Source of the DNA: Moheibacter sediminis
Lineage (GTDB): Bacteria; Bacteroidota; Bacteroidia; Flavobacteriales; Weeksellaceae
Reading direction: 5' to 3'
DNA length: 64,000 nt
Assembly: GCF_900176425.1 (NCBI RefSeq)
Contig: NZ_FWXS01000001.1
Coordinates: 186,001-250,000 of the forward strand
How positions within the stretch are numbered: position 1 is the first letter of the stretch; each line of letters opens with the position of its first letter. Below, one piece after another: positions 44,853-53,621 of this stretch. The notes below the pieces were generated by a model that was given only the letters and a program-made list of their open reading frames with translations, was not told where the DNA came from and did no database searches. The translations under genes and the position numbers were made by a program.

Positions 44853-44926
44853 CCGCGCCCGGGATACGTAGGGCTTGGTCTCGTCTTAAAGACGAGACGG
44901 AACCCCGAAGCAGCCCGCTAAGGCGC
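44853..44926 (-). repeat. GC-rich hairpin element, copy C (reversed)
   Basis: Nested inverted repeats: GCGCC (44855-44859) with GGCGC (44922-44926), GGGCT (44871-44875) with AGCCC (44912-44916) and the central GTCTCGTCTT-A-AAGACGAGAC (44878-44898, perfect). Read on the minus strand it contains GCTGCTTCGGGGTTCCGTCTCG, nearly the same as in copy B. AT-rich DNA lies on both sides. Could also end transcription of the lipoprotein gene. Confidence 0.7.
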
Positions 44927-44953
44927 TTAAGTAAAAAAATTAATATTTTATAG

Positions 44954-44985
44954 TTGCCGTTTCTAACTTCTAAATTTTATATTTG
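44954..44985 (+). promoter_or_regulatory. Promoter of CBS-domain gene
   Basis: TTG (44954-44956), 21-base spacer, TATATTTG (44978-44985). The ATG is only six bases downstream, so the transcript should be leaderless or nearly so. Confidence 0.65.
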
Positions 44986-44991
44986 TAAAGA

Positions 44992-45648
44992 ATGTTAGTA
45001 AACAATTACATCAGCAAAGATTTTGTACCGCCCAATGTGAACCATACTACAAGTTTGGCATTGGGACTTTTGGATGATTTTAATCTGACGCATATTCCTG
45101 TTTTTGAGGGATTGAATTTCATTGGGAATATTTCGAAGGAAACTTTGGAGGAAAATGCGGCGGACGAAAAACTGGCGGAAATCAAGGACTACGCGGAATA
45201 TTTTTACATCACGGAAAATGCTTCTTTGTTTGATGCGATGCAGAAATTTCACAACCATGCGACCAATATCTTGCCCGTCATCAATGAAGAGAAACATTAT
45301 CTGGGTTTTCTGATGATGGACGATGTGATTTCGGCTTTGTCCACGATGCCTTTCATCGCGGAGCCGGGCGCGATCATGATGGTTGAGATTGCTCAGAAAC
45401 AATTTTCCATCAGTGAAGTTTCCAAAATCGTAGAAAGTAATAATGCGCGGATTGTAGGATTGTTTGTGACGGCTTATGAAGAAGACCGGGTGCAGATTAC
45501 TGTGAAATTGATTTCGGACAATCTTGCTTCTGTGAGTGAAACTTTTGAACGGTTCGGATACAGCGTGGTGCATAAATTCTTCAATGATGAAAAGGAGGAT
45601 ATGCTACGTGACCGATTTGACCAGCTGATGAAATATCTTGATATTTAA
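44992..45648 (+). CDS. CBS-domain protein
   Basis: A 218-residue cytoplasmic protein with two CBS motifs in the first 130 residues (FNLTHIPVFEGLNFIGNIS and HATNILPVINEEKHYLGFL) followed by an ACT-like region (GAIMMVEIAQKQFSISEVSK, VGLFVTAYEEDRVQITVKL). CBS pairs bind adenosyl nucleotides and often sense energy state. It stands 12 bases before nadK, so a nucleotide-sensing role in that operon is reasonable but inferred. Confidence 0.9.
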   Translation: MLVNNYISKDFVPPNVNHTTSLALGLLDDFNLTHIPVFEGLNFIGNISKETLEENAADEKLAEIKDYAEYFYITENASLFDAMQKFHNHATNILPVINEEKHYLGFLMMDDVISALSTMPFIAEPGAIMMVEIAQKQFSISEVSKIVESNNARIVGLFVTAYEEDRVQITVKLISDNLASVSETFERFGYSVVHKFFNDEKEDMLRDRFDQLMKYLDI

Positions 45649-45660
45649 GAAATTAATTAC

Positions 45661-46542
45661 ATGAAAAAAATTGCAGTTTTTGGATTGAAAGCAAGTGAAG
45701 AGCAGAAGGAATCGTTTGATGTCTTCTTCGCCGAACTGCAAAAAAGAAAGATAGAATTTATCATCGATGAAAATTTTGTGTCGATTTTGAAATCTATTAT
45801 TTCATTTAATTTTGAAAATATTAACACTTTTTCGAATTATGATGACTTGCCGACGGAAACGGATTTGATGTTTACGTTTGGCGGTGACGGAACGATTTTG
45901 GAGGCTGCAACGATAATCAAAGACAAAATGATTCCTGTAGTAGGTGTAAATACGGGAAGATTGGGTTTTTTGGCAACGATTAACATCGAATTTCTTTTTG
46001 AAAAATTAGATGACATCCTCAATGGACATTACAACATAAGCCGTCGTTCATTGATTGCTGTGGAAAGTGATCAGCAGAAAATTGAAGATAATTTTGCCTT
46101 GAATGAAATAACGGTGACGCGCCGCGAAACCACAAGTATGATTACGGTGAGGACTTGGATGAATGGAGAATTTCTGAATTCATTTTGGGCAGATGGGTTG
46201 ATTATTTCTACTCCGACAGGTTCAACCGGATATTCACTAAGCTGCGGAGGACCCATTGTACATCCGCAAAATAATACTTTCATCATTACGCCCATTGCTC
46301 CCCACAATCTCAACGTAAGACCCTTCATCATTTCAGATGATTCTTTTTTGGATTTGACTATCGAAAGCCGTGTAGATGAGTATTTTCTTTCACTTGATTC
46401 CAGAAATCTTCCGCTTTCAACGCATGTTAAATTAAGAATAAGAAAAGCAGATTTTGAAATTTTAATTGTCGAGCCTACAGACAAATCTTATCTGAATACT
46501 TTGCGCGAAAAGATGTTTTGGGGCTCAGACAAAAGGAATTAA
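45661..46542 (+). CDS. nadK: NAD kinase
   Basis: A 293-residue kinase that phosphorylates NAD+ to NADP+. Motifs: FTFGGDGTILEAATI (GGDG), GVNTGRLGFLATI, FALNEITVTRRETTSM and ADGLIISTPTGSTGYSLSCGGP. All catalytic positions appear intact. It follows the CBS gene by 12 bases and is separated from the envelope cluster by 143 bases that contain a strong promoter. Confidence 0.97.
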   Translation: MKKIAVFGLKASEEQKESFDVFFAELQKRKIEFIIDENFVSILKSIISFNFENINTFSNYDDLPTETDLMFTFGGDGTILEAATIIKDKMIPVVGVNTGRLGFLATINIEFLFEKLDDILNGHYNISRRSLIAVESDQQKIEDNFALNEITVTRRETTSMITVRTWMNGEFLNSFWADGLIISTPTGSTGYSLSCGGPIVHPQNNTFIITPIAPHNLNVRPFIISDDSFLDLTIESRVDEYFLSLDSRNLPLSTHVKLRIRKADFEILIVEPTDKSYLNTLREKMFWGSDKRN

Positions 46543-46568
46543 CTAAAGTCTTTAAATTTTCATAATTT

Positions 46569-46610
46569 TTGTTAAAGGAGGTACGTAGCTACTATATTTG
46601 ATTATATTTG
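46569..46610 (+). promoter_or_regulatory. Promoter of envelope-biogenesis operon
   Basis: TTG (46569-46571), 21-base spacer, TATATTTG (46593-46600). A second TATATTTG follows at 46603-46610, so two start sites are possible. It leaves a leader of about 75-80 bases before the ATG at 46686. Confidence 0.65.
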
Positions 46611-46622
46611 TCGCTTATTAGA

Positions 46623-46669
46623 AAAATGTGCAACATTTTCGTATTTTTCGCGTTCAATTTTTTGCACAT
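46623..46669 (+). promoter_or_regulatory. Leader with two exclusive hairpins
   Basis: AAAATGT (46623-46629) pairs with ACATTTT (46633-46639). The overlapping ATGTGCAA (46626-46633) can instead pair with TTGCACAT (46662-46669). The two pairings exclude each other and lie in the predicted 5' leader of the operon. Confidence 0.35.
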
Positions 46670-46685
46670 ACATTTCTTAAAAAAT

Positions 46686-47534
46686 ATGAAGAATCTACTT
46701 ATTGTTATTTTGGGACTTTCTTTTTCAATGACAATCGCTCAGCGTCATGAGATCGGTGTTTTTGGAGGAGGGGCGAATGTCATAGGAGACATTGGGAGAA
46801 GTAATTACATCAACCCGATGCCTGTTTCTTATAACTCAGACAAAATTACAGACAAGCTGCCTATTGCATTAGGACTGATTTATAGATTCAACTTCAACCC
46901 CCACATGGGTGTAAGATTCAATGCGATTTATGGTAAAGTAATCGGAAATGATGCAGTAGCACCTGAAACTTATAAAAAAGAAAGAGGTTACGCTTATAAA
47001 AATAATATATTGGAAGGTTCATTGCTTTTCGAATATAACTTTTTTGATATCAATAACGAAAATGCAGCAAAACATTCACCGTATATATTTGCGGGAATTG
47101 GTGCTTTCATGTACGATAAAAACCTTTATACCATTACCAACTCTTTCGCAAGAGATTCTAATGGAGTGATAATTTTGCCTGAGTCGATTGATACACAGGT
47201 TTCTACAAAAACTGAAAAAGAATCAAGTTTCACATTTCCAGTCGGTGCCGGGTACAAAGTAAAATACAAACACAATTGGGTTATTTCTGCCGAAGTTGGT
47301 TTCCGTTATACCAGGACAGATAATTTGGATCATAGTTTCGCAAATTTCAATGATTTTACCTTCATTACAGAACCTGGTTTAGATCAGCCTCCTTTTGATG
47401 CTGAAATTGGACGTAGGAATATCAGCGCTGTAGAATCCCGCCAAGTTGGAAATACCTCAAATTTTGACTGGTACGTATTTACCGGTCTTACCTTAACCTA
47501 TACATTCGGAAGACCTCCGTGTTATTGCGATTAA
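46686..47534 (+). CDS. DUF6089 family outer-membrane beta-barrel protein
   Basis: A 282-residue protein with a signal peptide (MKNLLIVILGLSFSMTIAQ) and an OmpA-like 8-strand barrel layout (RHEIGVFGGGANVIGDIGR, LIYRFNFNPHMGVRFNAIYG, PYIFAGIGAFMYDKN, FDWYVFTGLTLTYTFGR as last strand). This family is regularly placed before uppS and bamA in flavobacteria. The start at 46686 was preferred over 46608, which lies over the second promoter box. Six bases separate it from uppS. Function unknown, perhaps linked to outer-membrane assembly. Confidence 0.85.
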   Translation: MKNLLIVILGLSFSMTIAQRHEIGVFGGGANVIGDIGRSNYINPMPVSYNSDKITDKLPIALGLIYRFNFNPHMGVRFNAIYGKVIGNDAVAPETYKKERGYAYKNNILEGSLLFEYNFFDINNENAAKHSPYIFAGIGAFMYDKNLYTITNSFARDSNGVIILPESIDTQVSTKTEKESSFTFPVGAGYKVKYKHNWVISAEVGFRYTRTDNLDHSFANFNDFTFITEPGLDQPPFDAEIGRRNISAVESRQVGNTSNFDWYVFTGLTLTYTFGRPPCYCD

Positions 47535-47540
47535 AAATTA

Positions 47541-48293
47541 ATGGATAAATTTCTTTTAGATAACATAGACGCATCCTCTATTCCTCAGCACGTTGCCATT
47601 ATTATGGATGGAAACGGTCGCTGGGCAAAAAAACAAGGTTTAGAAAGAACTTTCGGGCATAAGCATGCAGCTAAATCTGTACGCAGCGCAATTGAAGCTT
47701 GTGGCGATTTGAACATTCCTTATCTTACACTTTTTGCATTTTCGAGTGAAAATTGGAAAAGACCTGCTGTGGAGGTTTCTTTTCTGATGAGCTTACTGTC
47801 TCAAAGCATTCAATCTGAACTGGCAGAACTTCATTCCAAAAATATAAAAATCAAGTTAATCGGTGACTTCGAAGCACTTCCAAAAAAAGTATGGAAAGAA
47901 CTTCAGCATGCCATCGAAGTAACCAAAGACAATACAAAAGCCACTTTGACACTCGCGCTCAGCTATGGTTCCAAAAATGAAATCTTACATGCCGTAAAAA
48001 GCATTGCGAATGAAGCCAAAGCCGGTACTTTAAATCCTTCGGACATCACCGAATCACTATTTGAAAATCATTTATACACCAAAGGACTCCCGAATGTGGA
48101 TTTGATGATCAGAACCAGTGGTGAGTATAGAATCAGCAATTTCCTGCTATGGCAGATTGCATACGCTGAGTTGTATTTCACAGATGTGCTGTGGCCGGAT
48201 TTTACAAAAGAAGATTTTTTCGATGCTGTCAGAGATTACGTACAAAGAGAAAGACGCTATGGAAAAACCGGAGAACAAATGAAAACAGAGTAA
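47541..48293 (+). CDS. uppS: Isoprenyl transferase (undecaprenyl diphosphate synthase)
   Basis: A 250-residue cis-prenyltransferase that extends farnesyl diphosphate with isopentenyl diphosphate to the undecaprenyl carrier used for peptidoglycan and polysaccharides. Motifs: IIMDGNGRWAKKQGLERTFG (catalytic Asp), LFAFSSENWKRP and LMIRTSGEYRISNFLLWQIA. All key residues present. Located between the DUF6089 gene and bamA in the typical order. Confidence 0.97.
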   Translation: MDKFLLDNIDASSIPQHVAIIMDGNGRWAKKQGLERTFGHKHAAKSVRSAIEACGDLNIPYLTLFAFSSENWKRPAVEVSFLMSLLSQSIQSELAELHSKNIKIKLIGDFEALPKKVWKELQHAIEVTKDNTKATLTLALSYGSKNEILHAVKSIANEAKAGTLNPSDITESLFENHLYTKGLPNVDLMIRTSGEYRISNFLLWQIAYAELYFTDVLWPDFTKEDFFDAVRDYVQRERRYGKTGEQMKTE

Positions 48294-48300
48294 AAGATAT

Positions 48301-50853
48301 ATGCGAAAAAGATTGAACATGAAGAGTTTTTATACTATTTTACTACTGACAACAAGCACTTTACTTTTTGCTCAGAATGATTCTTTAACAATCGTTACAG
48401 ATTCTATACAGGTTGTACCTACCCAAAACATTGAAGATGCCGGATACACCAATCCGCAAACCTATACATTGGGAGATATGGATATAAGCGGAGAAAACCG
48501 TTTTACAAAAACTCAGATTTTGAGGTTTACAGGACTTCGAATAGGAGAAGAACTTGAGATCCCAGGAACAAAAATTAACAATGCATTGAAAAAACTTTGG
48601 AGAACCAATTTATTTTCTGATGTAGATGTATATGTTGCGAAAATAGAAGGGAATAAAATTTTTCTTCGTTTGAATTTGGTAGGATTACCAGAATTAGTAG
48701 AATTGGATATCAATGGTGTGAAAAAATCTAAAAGAGAAGATTTCATCAAAGAACATAAACTTGATCCGGGAATTAAAATTACCAATAACTTAAAAAATCA
48801 AGTAAGAAATTCTATCAAAAATCATTTTCTTGAAAAAGGTTATCCAGACACTAAAGTAGATTTTATAGAATCTGAAGTTCCAGATGATAAAACCAAGTCC
48901 AACTTGAAGATCAATGTCAACAGAGGAGAAAGAGTCAAAATAAAACGCATCGAGTTTGAAGGAAATAAAGAATTGAGAGATGGACAGTTAAAAAGAAAAG
49001 CCATGAAGGATACAAAACAGAAATCCATCAATTTTTTCCGCTCTTCCAAATTCATTCCTCATAAATACAATGATGATTTGAAAAAAGTCATTGACGAATA
49101 TAAATCAATCGGTTTTCGTGATGCAAAAATTGTTTCAGATACCGTAATAAGAACCGACAATAAAAACATAGAAATCAAAATCCAAGTAGAAGAAGGTCGT
49201 CCTTATTATTTAGGAAACATTACTTTTACAGGAAACTCTGTGTTCACAACAGAACAACTAGAGCGCGTCTTCTCTTATCAAAAAGGCGACAGATATGATG
49301 CTGTAGGAATCCAAAAAAGAGTTAGTGGTTCAGAAAAAGACGATGATTTGAATACACTTTATATGGACAGAGGTTATTTGTTTTCCAGACTTCTTCCTGT
49401 AGAAAAAAGTGTTAAAAATGATACGATTGATTTAGAAATTCAAATTTCTGAAGGAGAGCCTGCAACTTACAACAAAGTTACTTTCAGCGGAAATGATGTT
49501 ACCCATGACCACGTAATTGCACGTGAGTTAAGAACAAAACCAGGAGATTTATTCTCTAAAACGGAAATTAAAAGAACATTATTTGAATTGGCAGGTTTAG
49601 GGTACTTCGAGCCTACACAAATCAATCCAGACATCCAACCAAATCCGGAAAATAATACAGTTGATCTTAACTGGGAACTGGCACATAAAAGTTCAAGCCA
49701 GATAGAATTACAAGGTGGTTATGGTGCAGGAACTTTTTTAGGAACCTTAGGTCTGACCTTTGGTAATTTCTCCGTTGCAAATATGTTCAAAGGCGAATCC
49801 TGGAAACCGGTTCCGATGGGAGACGGACAATCACTTTCTTTAAGAGCACAAGCGGGACGTGGTTATCAGAATTATAGTTTTTCATTTACAGAACCTTGGA
49901 TAGGAGGAAGAAGACCGACCGCATTGTCAACTTCAATTTATTATTCAAGATACAATTACCGTGATATAAATGGAGAAGAAGCAAGATTAGGAATCATCGG
50001 GGCAACCGTAGGTTTAAGCCAGCTTTTGACATGGCCAGATGACTGGTTCCGATTGTCACATTCATTCTCTTTTCAAAAATATAATTTCGACAATTATGCT
50101 TTGACCATAGGGGAATATAATTACGAAAACGGTTCTTCAAATAACTTTAACTATACTATAGGTTTGACACGTAATTCTATGGGACCAGATCCTGTATTTC
50201 CTACAAGCGGCTCGGAAATGAGTGTTGCTCTTACCGTTACACCACCGTATTCTATTTTGAATAACAAAGATTATTCAACAATGGAAGATGTTGAGAAATT
50301 TGAATGGTTAGAATATTATAAAATTAAGGGTAAGGCATATTGGTACAAAGAATTAGCCGGTAAATTAGTTTTGAAAATGGGAGGGGAATTTGGCTACTTA
50401 GGGACCTATAACAATAAAATCGGAACCATCCCGTTTGAAAGATTCTATCTTGGAGGAACAGGTTTGATGGGTAACAGATTTGACGGTAGAGAGATTGTTC
50501 CTTTAAGAGGTTATGAAGATGCAACACAATCCGGAGGGACTAGAGAAGACATAACACCAACAGGAGGAGGAAGCATTTACGACAAGTTTACATTGGAATT
50601 GAGATATCCTATCACAATGGGGCAGCAGGCAAAAATATTTGCACTTGGTTTTGCTGAAGCTGGAAATACATGGTCAGACACCAAAGATTTTAAACCATTT
50701 GAATTGAGAAGATCTGCCGGTGTTGGGGTACGTATATTTATGTCTGCTTTCGGTATGTTAGGATTTGATTTTGGTTATGGATTTGATAATGCGATTCGCA
50801 ACAGTGAACCATCAGGCTGGCAAACGCATTTTATTATTGGACAACAATTTTAA
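48301..50853 (+). CDS. bamA: Outer membrane protein assembly factor BamA
   Basis: An 850-residue Omp85 protein. A signal peptide (to about residue 25, LLFAQ) is followed by five POTRA domains (about 45-455; typical ends such as YTLGDMDISGENRF and LGNITFTGNSVFTTEQLERVF) and a 16-strand barrel with the conserved GGTGLMGNRFDGREIVPLRGYE region, and a C-terminal aromatic residue (IIGQQF). It inserts beta-barrel proteins in the outer membrane. The start may also be Met7 (48319). Cotranscribed with uppS (seven-base gap). The fit to family is complete. Confidence 0.97.
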   Translation: MRKRLNMKSFYTILLLTTSTLLFAQNDSLTIVTDSIQVVPTQNIEDAGYTNPQTYTLGDMDISGENRFTKTQILRFTGLRIGEELEIPGTKINNALKKLWRTNLFSDVDVYVAKIEGNKIFLRLNLVGLPELVELDINGVKKSKREDFIKEHKLDPGIKITNNLKNQVRNSIKNHFLEKGYPDTKVDFIESEVPDDKTKSNLKINVNRGERVKIKRIEFEGNKELRDGQLKRKAMKDTKQKSINFFRSSKFIPHKYNDDLKKVIDEYKSIGFRDAKIVSDTVIRTDNKNIEIKIQVEEGRPYYLGNITFTGNSVFTTEQLERVFSYQKGDRYDAVGIQKRVSGSEKDDDLNTLYMDRGYLFSRLLPVEKSVKNDTIDLEIQISEGEPATYNKVTFSGNDVTHDHVIARELRTKPGDLFSKTEIKRTLFELAGLGYFEPTQINPDIQPNPENNTVDLNWELAHKSSSQIELQGGYGAGTFLGTLGLTFGNFSVANMFKGESWKPVPMGDGQSLSLRAQAGRGYQNYSFSFTEPWIGGRRPTALSTSIYYSRYNYRDINGEEARLGIIGATVGLSQLLTWPDDWFRLSHSFSFQKYNFDNYALTIGEYNYENGSSNNFNYTIGLTRNSMGPDPVFPTSGSEMSVALTVTPPYSILNNKDYSTMEDVEKFEWLEYYKIKGKAYWYKELAGKLVLKMGGEFGYLGTYNNKIGTIPFERFYLGGTGLMGNRFDGREIVPLRGYEDATQSGGTREDITPTGGGSIYDKFTLELRYPITMGQQAKIFALGFAEAGNTWSDTKDFKPFELRRSAGVGVRIFMSAFGMLGFDFGYGFDNAIRNSEPSGWQTHFIIGQQF

Positions 50854-50867
50854 AAACATTAATTTTG
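50837..50867 (+). promoter_or_regulatory. Internal promoter for ompH genes
   Basis: TTG (50837-50839), 20-base spacer, TAATTTTG (50860-50867): a close match. It lies over the end of bamA and would allow extra expression of the two chaperones. Confidence 0.6.
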
Positions 50868-50909
50868 CCAAAAGTTTAGTGGCATAATTTTCGATAACAC
50901 ATTGACAAC

Positions 50910-51584
50910 ATGAGAAATTTGTTCATTTTTGTTTTATTCATCGGTCTTTCGTCTCACCTAAGTGCTCAGCGTTTTGGTTATGTCGACACCGATTTTATAT
51001 TGGAAAATCTTCCACAATATACTCAAGCTCAACAAAGGTTGAAAACCCAGACCGAGCAGTGGAATCAGGAAGTTCAAAACAGACAAGCTGCTGTAGATAA
51101 AAGACATGCTGATTTTTTGAATGAAAAAGTTTTACTTACGCAAGAGCAAATTCAAAAAGAACAGGAAGACATTGATTTTGAAATAAAATCAATCAAAGAA
51201 TTACAAGAAAAAAGATATGGTCAGGGTGGAGATTTGATTAAACTTAGACAAAGTTTAGTAAAACCTATTCAAGACCAAGTCTGGAATGCGGTAAAAAGTG
51301 TAGCTGAAAAAAGAAATTATGGTTTCATTTTTGACAAAGGAAGTGATTTGATAATGGTTTATACCGATCCTAAATTTGACATCAGCCGTGAAGTTTTGCT
51401 TCAGTTAAATCCCAATGCTGTAGTAAAAGAAGAACCAAAATCCGGTAGTGGAAATACCGGAGGAAAGGGTAACACTAATTCATCATCAGGAAAAGGTAAA
51501 AATAGTTCCGGGTCTAAAGGAAATTCTTCATCAAAAGGAAATAATTCAAGAAGTTCCAATTCCGGAGGCTCAATTAAAAAATAA
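50910..51584 (+). CDS. OmpH/Skp family chaperone with Ser/Gly/Asn-rich tail
   Basis: A 224-residue periplasmic protein. Signal peptide (to about 20, LSAQ); the Skp-like body starts RFGYVDTDFILENLPQYTQA and has two long coiled helices (about 40-110), then VAEKRNYGFIFDKGSDLIMV. The last 45 residues are an unusual low-complexity tail of Ser, Gly, Asn and Lys. Skp holds unfolded outer-membrane proteins on the way to BamA, the product of the preceding gene. The tail is not needed for the fold and may be flexible or charge-binding. Confidence 0.92.
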   Translation: MRNLFIFVLFIGLSSHLSAQRFGYVDTDFILENLPQYTQAQQRLKTQTEQWNQEVQNRQAAVDKRHADFLNEKVLLTQEQIQKEQEDIDFEIKSIKELQEKRYGQGGDLIKLRQSLVKPIQDQVWNAVKSVAEKRNYGFIFDKGSDLIMVYTDPKFDISREVLLQLNPNAVVKEEPKSGSGNTGGKGNTNSSSGKGKNSSGSKGNSSSKGNNSRSSNSGGSIKK

Positions 51585-51623
51585 TTTATAAATAGAACCT
51601 AGTAATTAATATTATACAAAAAA

Positions 51624-52142
51624 ATGAAAAATCTTAAATTAATCGCTGTTTTCGCTATGATGCTTGTAGGAAGCGTGACAGTTACTGCTCAAGAAGTTGG
51701 ACATATCAATCCTTACGCTTTAATTCAAGCAATGCCTGAAAGAGCTGCAGCCGATACTGAATTGAAAGCAATGTATGACAAACATGAGGCTGAAATAAAA
51801 AAACAAGAGGAAGCCTTACAAAAATTAGTTGCAGATACCCAAAAAGAAATGGAAGGCAAAACTGATGAGCAAGTGAAAGCTATGGCTCCTCAATTGCAGG
51901 CAAAACAACAAGAATATCAAACAGGTCTTCAAAAGTTGCAAACCTACCAGCAAGCTGCTCAAAAAGAAGTTTCTGAAAAAGAAGAAGCTTTGATGAAGCC
52001 AATCAATGACAAAGCACAAAAAGCAATTGATAAAGTTGCTGCTGCAAAAGGTTTGAAATATGTATTAGATGCAAGCGTAGTATTATATGCTAACGGTATA
52101 GATCTTTTGCCAGAAGTGAAAAAAGAATTAGGAATTAAATAA
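51624..52142 (+). CDS. OmpH/Skp family chaperone
   Basis: A 172-residue periplasmic protein with a signal peptide (to about 22, VTVTAQ) and the compact Skp form: VGHINPYALIQAMPERAAAD, long coiled helices rich in Lys, Glu and Gln (about 50-125), and AKGLKYVLDASVVLYANGID at the end. It lies 39 bases after the first ompH, a duplicate without the low-complexity tail. A strong terminator follows and ends the operon. Confidence 0.94.
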   Translation: MKNLKLIAVFAMMLVGSVTVTAQEVGHINPYALIQAMPERAAADTELKAMYDKHEAEIKKQEEALQKLVADTQKEMEGKTDEQVKAMAPQLQAKQQEYQTGLQKLQTYQQAAQKEVSEKEEALMKPINDKAQKAIDKVAAAKGLKYVLDASVVLYANGIDLLPEVKKELGIK

Positions 52143-52169
52143 CTAGTTTAATTCTTGAATAAGTTAGAG

Positions 52170-52199
52170 GCCGTTTTTATTTCTGAAAACGGCTTTTTT
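52170..52199 (+). terminator. Terminator of bamA-ompH operon
   Basis: GCCGTTTT (52170-52177), 8-base loop, AAAACGGC (52186-52193), then six T: strong Rho-independent terminator. Confidence 0.93.
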
Positions 52200-52227
52200 A
52201 TTTTAACTTCGCTTTAATTTTTTTTAA

Positions 52228-52776
52228 ATGAATTTTACTCAGACTGACCTAAAAGGATGTTTCATTATACAACCCAAAATATTTGAAGACAATAGAGGTT
52301 ATTTTTTTGAAAGCTTCAAAGGGAATTTGCTTTCAGAAGCCTTAGGATATAAAATCAATTTCATACAAGACAATGAATCTTCATCTAAATATGGTGTAGT
52401 AAGAGGACTGCATATACAAAGAGGAGAATTTTCCCAATCCAAACTTGTAAGAGTATTGTCAGGTAAAATCTTAGATGTTGCTGTGGACGTACGTAAAGAT
52501 TCTCCCACTTATGGCAAGCACATTTCAGTGGAATTATCCTCAGAAAATAAAACCCAGCTTTTCATACCAAAAGGCTTTTTGCATGGGTTTTCAGTTTTGA
52601 GTGAAACTGCAGTAGTATTTTATAAGTGCGATGCAAACTATGATCCTGCTTCGGAAGACAGTTGTCATCCACTCGATGAAGAGTTAAATATAGATTGGAA
52701 AGTTCCGGTGGAAAAAATGACTTTATCAGATAAAGATCAAAATGCCAAAAGATTTTCTGAATTTAATCCATATTAA
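52228..52776 (+). CDS. rfbC: dTDP-4-dehydrorhamnose 3,5-epimerase
   Basis: A 182-residue cupin-fold epimerase in dTDP-L-rhamnose synthesis. Motifs: FEDNRGYFFESFKGN, FIQDNESSSKYGVVRGLHIQ (catalytic His), KLVRVLSGKILDVAVDVRKD and FYKCDANYDPASED. Length normal. First gene of the polysaccharide locus, three bases before rfbD; rfbA and rfbB are not in this window, so they must be elsewhere if L-rhamnose is made. Confidence 0.95.
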   Translation: MNFTQTDLKGCFIIQPKIFEDNRGYFFESFKGNLLSEALGYKINFIQDNESSSKYGVVRGLHIQRGEFSQSKLVRVLSGKILDVAVDVRKDSPTYGKHISVELSSENKTQLFIPKGFLHGFSVLSETAVVFYKCDANYDPASEDSCHPLDEELNIDWKVPVEKMTLSDKDQNAKRFSEFNPY

Positions 52777-52779
52777 AAA

Positions 52780-53559
52780 ATGAAAAAAGTATTGATTACC
52801 GGTGCCAATGGACAATTAGGAAAATGCCTTCAAGACGCTGTCTCAGCTAATCCTATAGAAGGTTTTCAATTTTTGTTTTGTGACAGAACTCAACTTGATA
52901 TTTCCCAAAAAGAAGTTGTGGAAACTTTTTTCTTTTCCAATAAAATTGACATCTGTGTAAATTGTGCAGCTTACACTGCCGTAGACTTGGCAGAAACAGA
53001 AACGGAATTGGCTTTTAAGGTAAATTCAGATGCGGTAAAGTTTCTTGCCGAAGAATGTAAAGAACAAAATGCGACTTTGATCCATGTTTCTACAGATTAT
53101 GTTTTTGATGGAAACAGCAACGCACCTTATACACCGGCTGACCAAACAAACCCAATAAATGTTTACGGCAAATCTAAATTGGATGGCGAGAAATGGGCAT
53201 TAGGAACCAACCCACAAACTATCGTCATACGTACTTCGTGGGTTTATTCCCAATATGGTAAAAATTTTTATACAACGATGCTTCGTTTGATGAAAGAACG
53301 AGATGAATTAAATATCGTTTCGGATCAGATTGGTAAGCCTACCAATGCCAATGATTTGGCGAAATATATACTAGAAATAATTTCTTCCAACGATACAAAT
53401 TACGGAATCAGGAATTATTCAGGAAATGAAATCATGTCCTGGTATGATTTTGCAAAGAAAATTGCCGTTGAAAATGGACTTTCTACAAATATAAACCCTA
53501 TTCCAACCTCAGCATACCCAACTCCTGCCAAAAGACCAATGTGGAGTGTCTTGGAGTAA
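52780..53559 (+). CDS. rfbD: dTDP-4-dehydrorhamnose reductase, shortened C terminus
   Basis: A 259-residue SDR enzyme: NAD(P) motif ITGANGQLGKCLQ at the N terminus, HVSTDYVFDGNSNAPYTPAD, the YxxxK pair in NVYGKSKLDGEKWAL, and SQYGKNFYTTMLRLMKERDE. The usual product of 280-290 residues continues after PAKRPxxSVLD with a helix; here a stop comes at PAKRPMWSVLE, and the following bases do not encode the missing part in any frame. About 25 C-terminal residues are lost. The catalytic core is intact, so activity is possible. The end of the gene may mark a recombination joint with the polysaccharide genes that follow. Confidence 0.9.
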   Translation: MKKVLITGANGQLGKCLQDAVSANPIEGFQFLFCDRTQLDISQKEVVETFFFSNKIDICVNCAAYTAVDLAETETELAFKVNSDAVKFLAEECKEQNATLIHVSTDYVFDGNSNAPYTPADQTNPINVYGKSKLDGEKWALGTNPQTIVIRTSWVYSQYGKNFYTTMLRLMKERDELNIVSDQIGKPTNANDLAKYILEIISSNDTNYGIRNYSGNEIMSWYDFAKKIAVENGLSTNINPIPTSAYPTPAKRPMWSVLE

Positions 53560-53621
53560 TTACACTTTTCTTTAGGAATTCACAAGTAAGTTTCAGACTT
53601 TTGGAGCGTTAAACAATAAAT

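Noticed and set aside
46608-46685. Longer N terminus for the DUF6089 protein
   Set aside because: It would start inside the second promoter box and put an extra hydrophobic stretch before a clear signal peptide.
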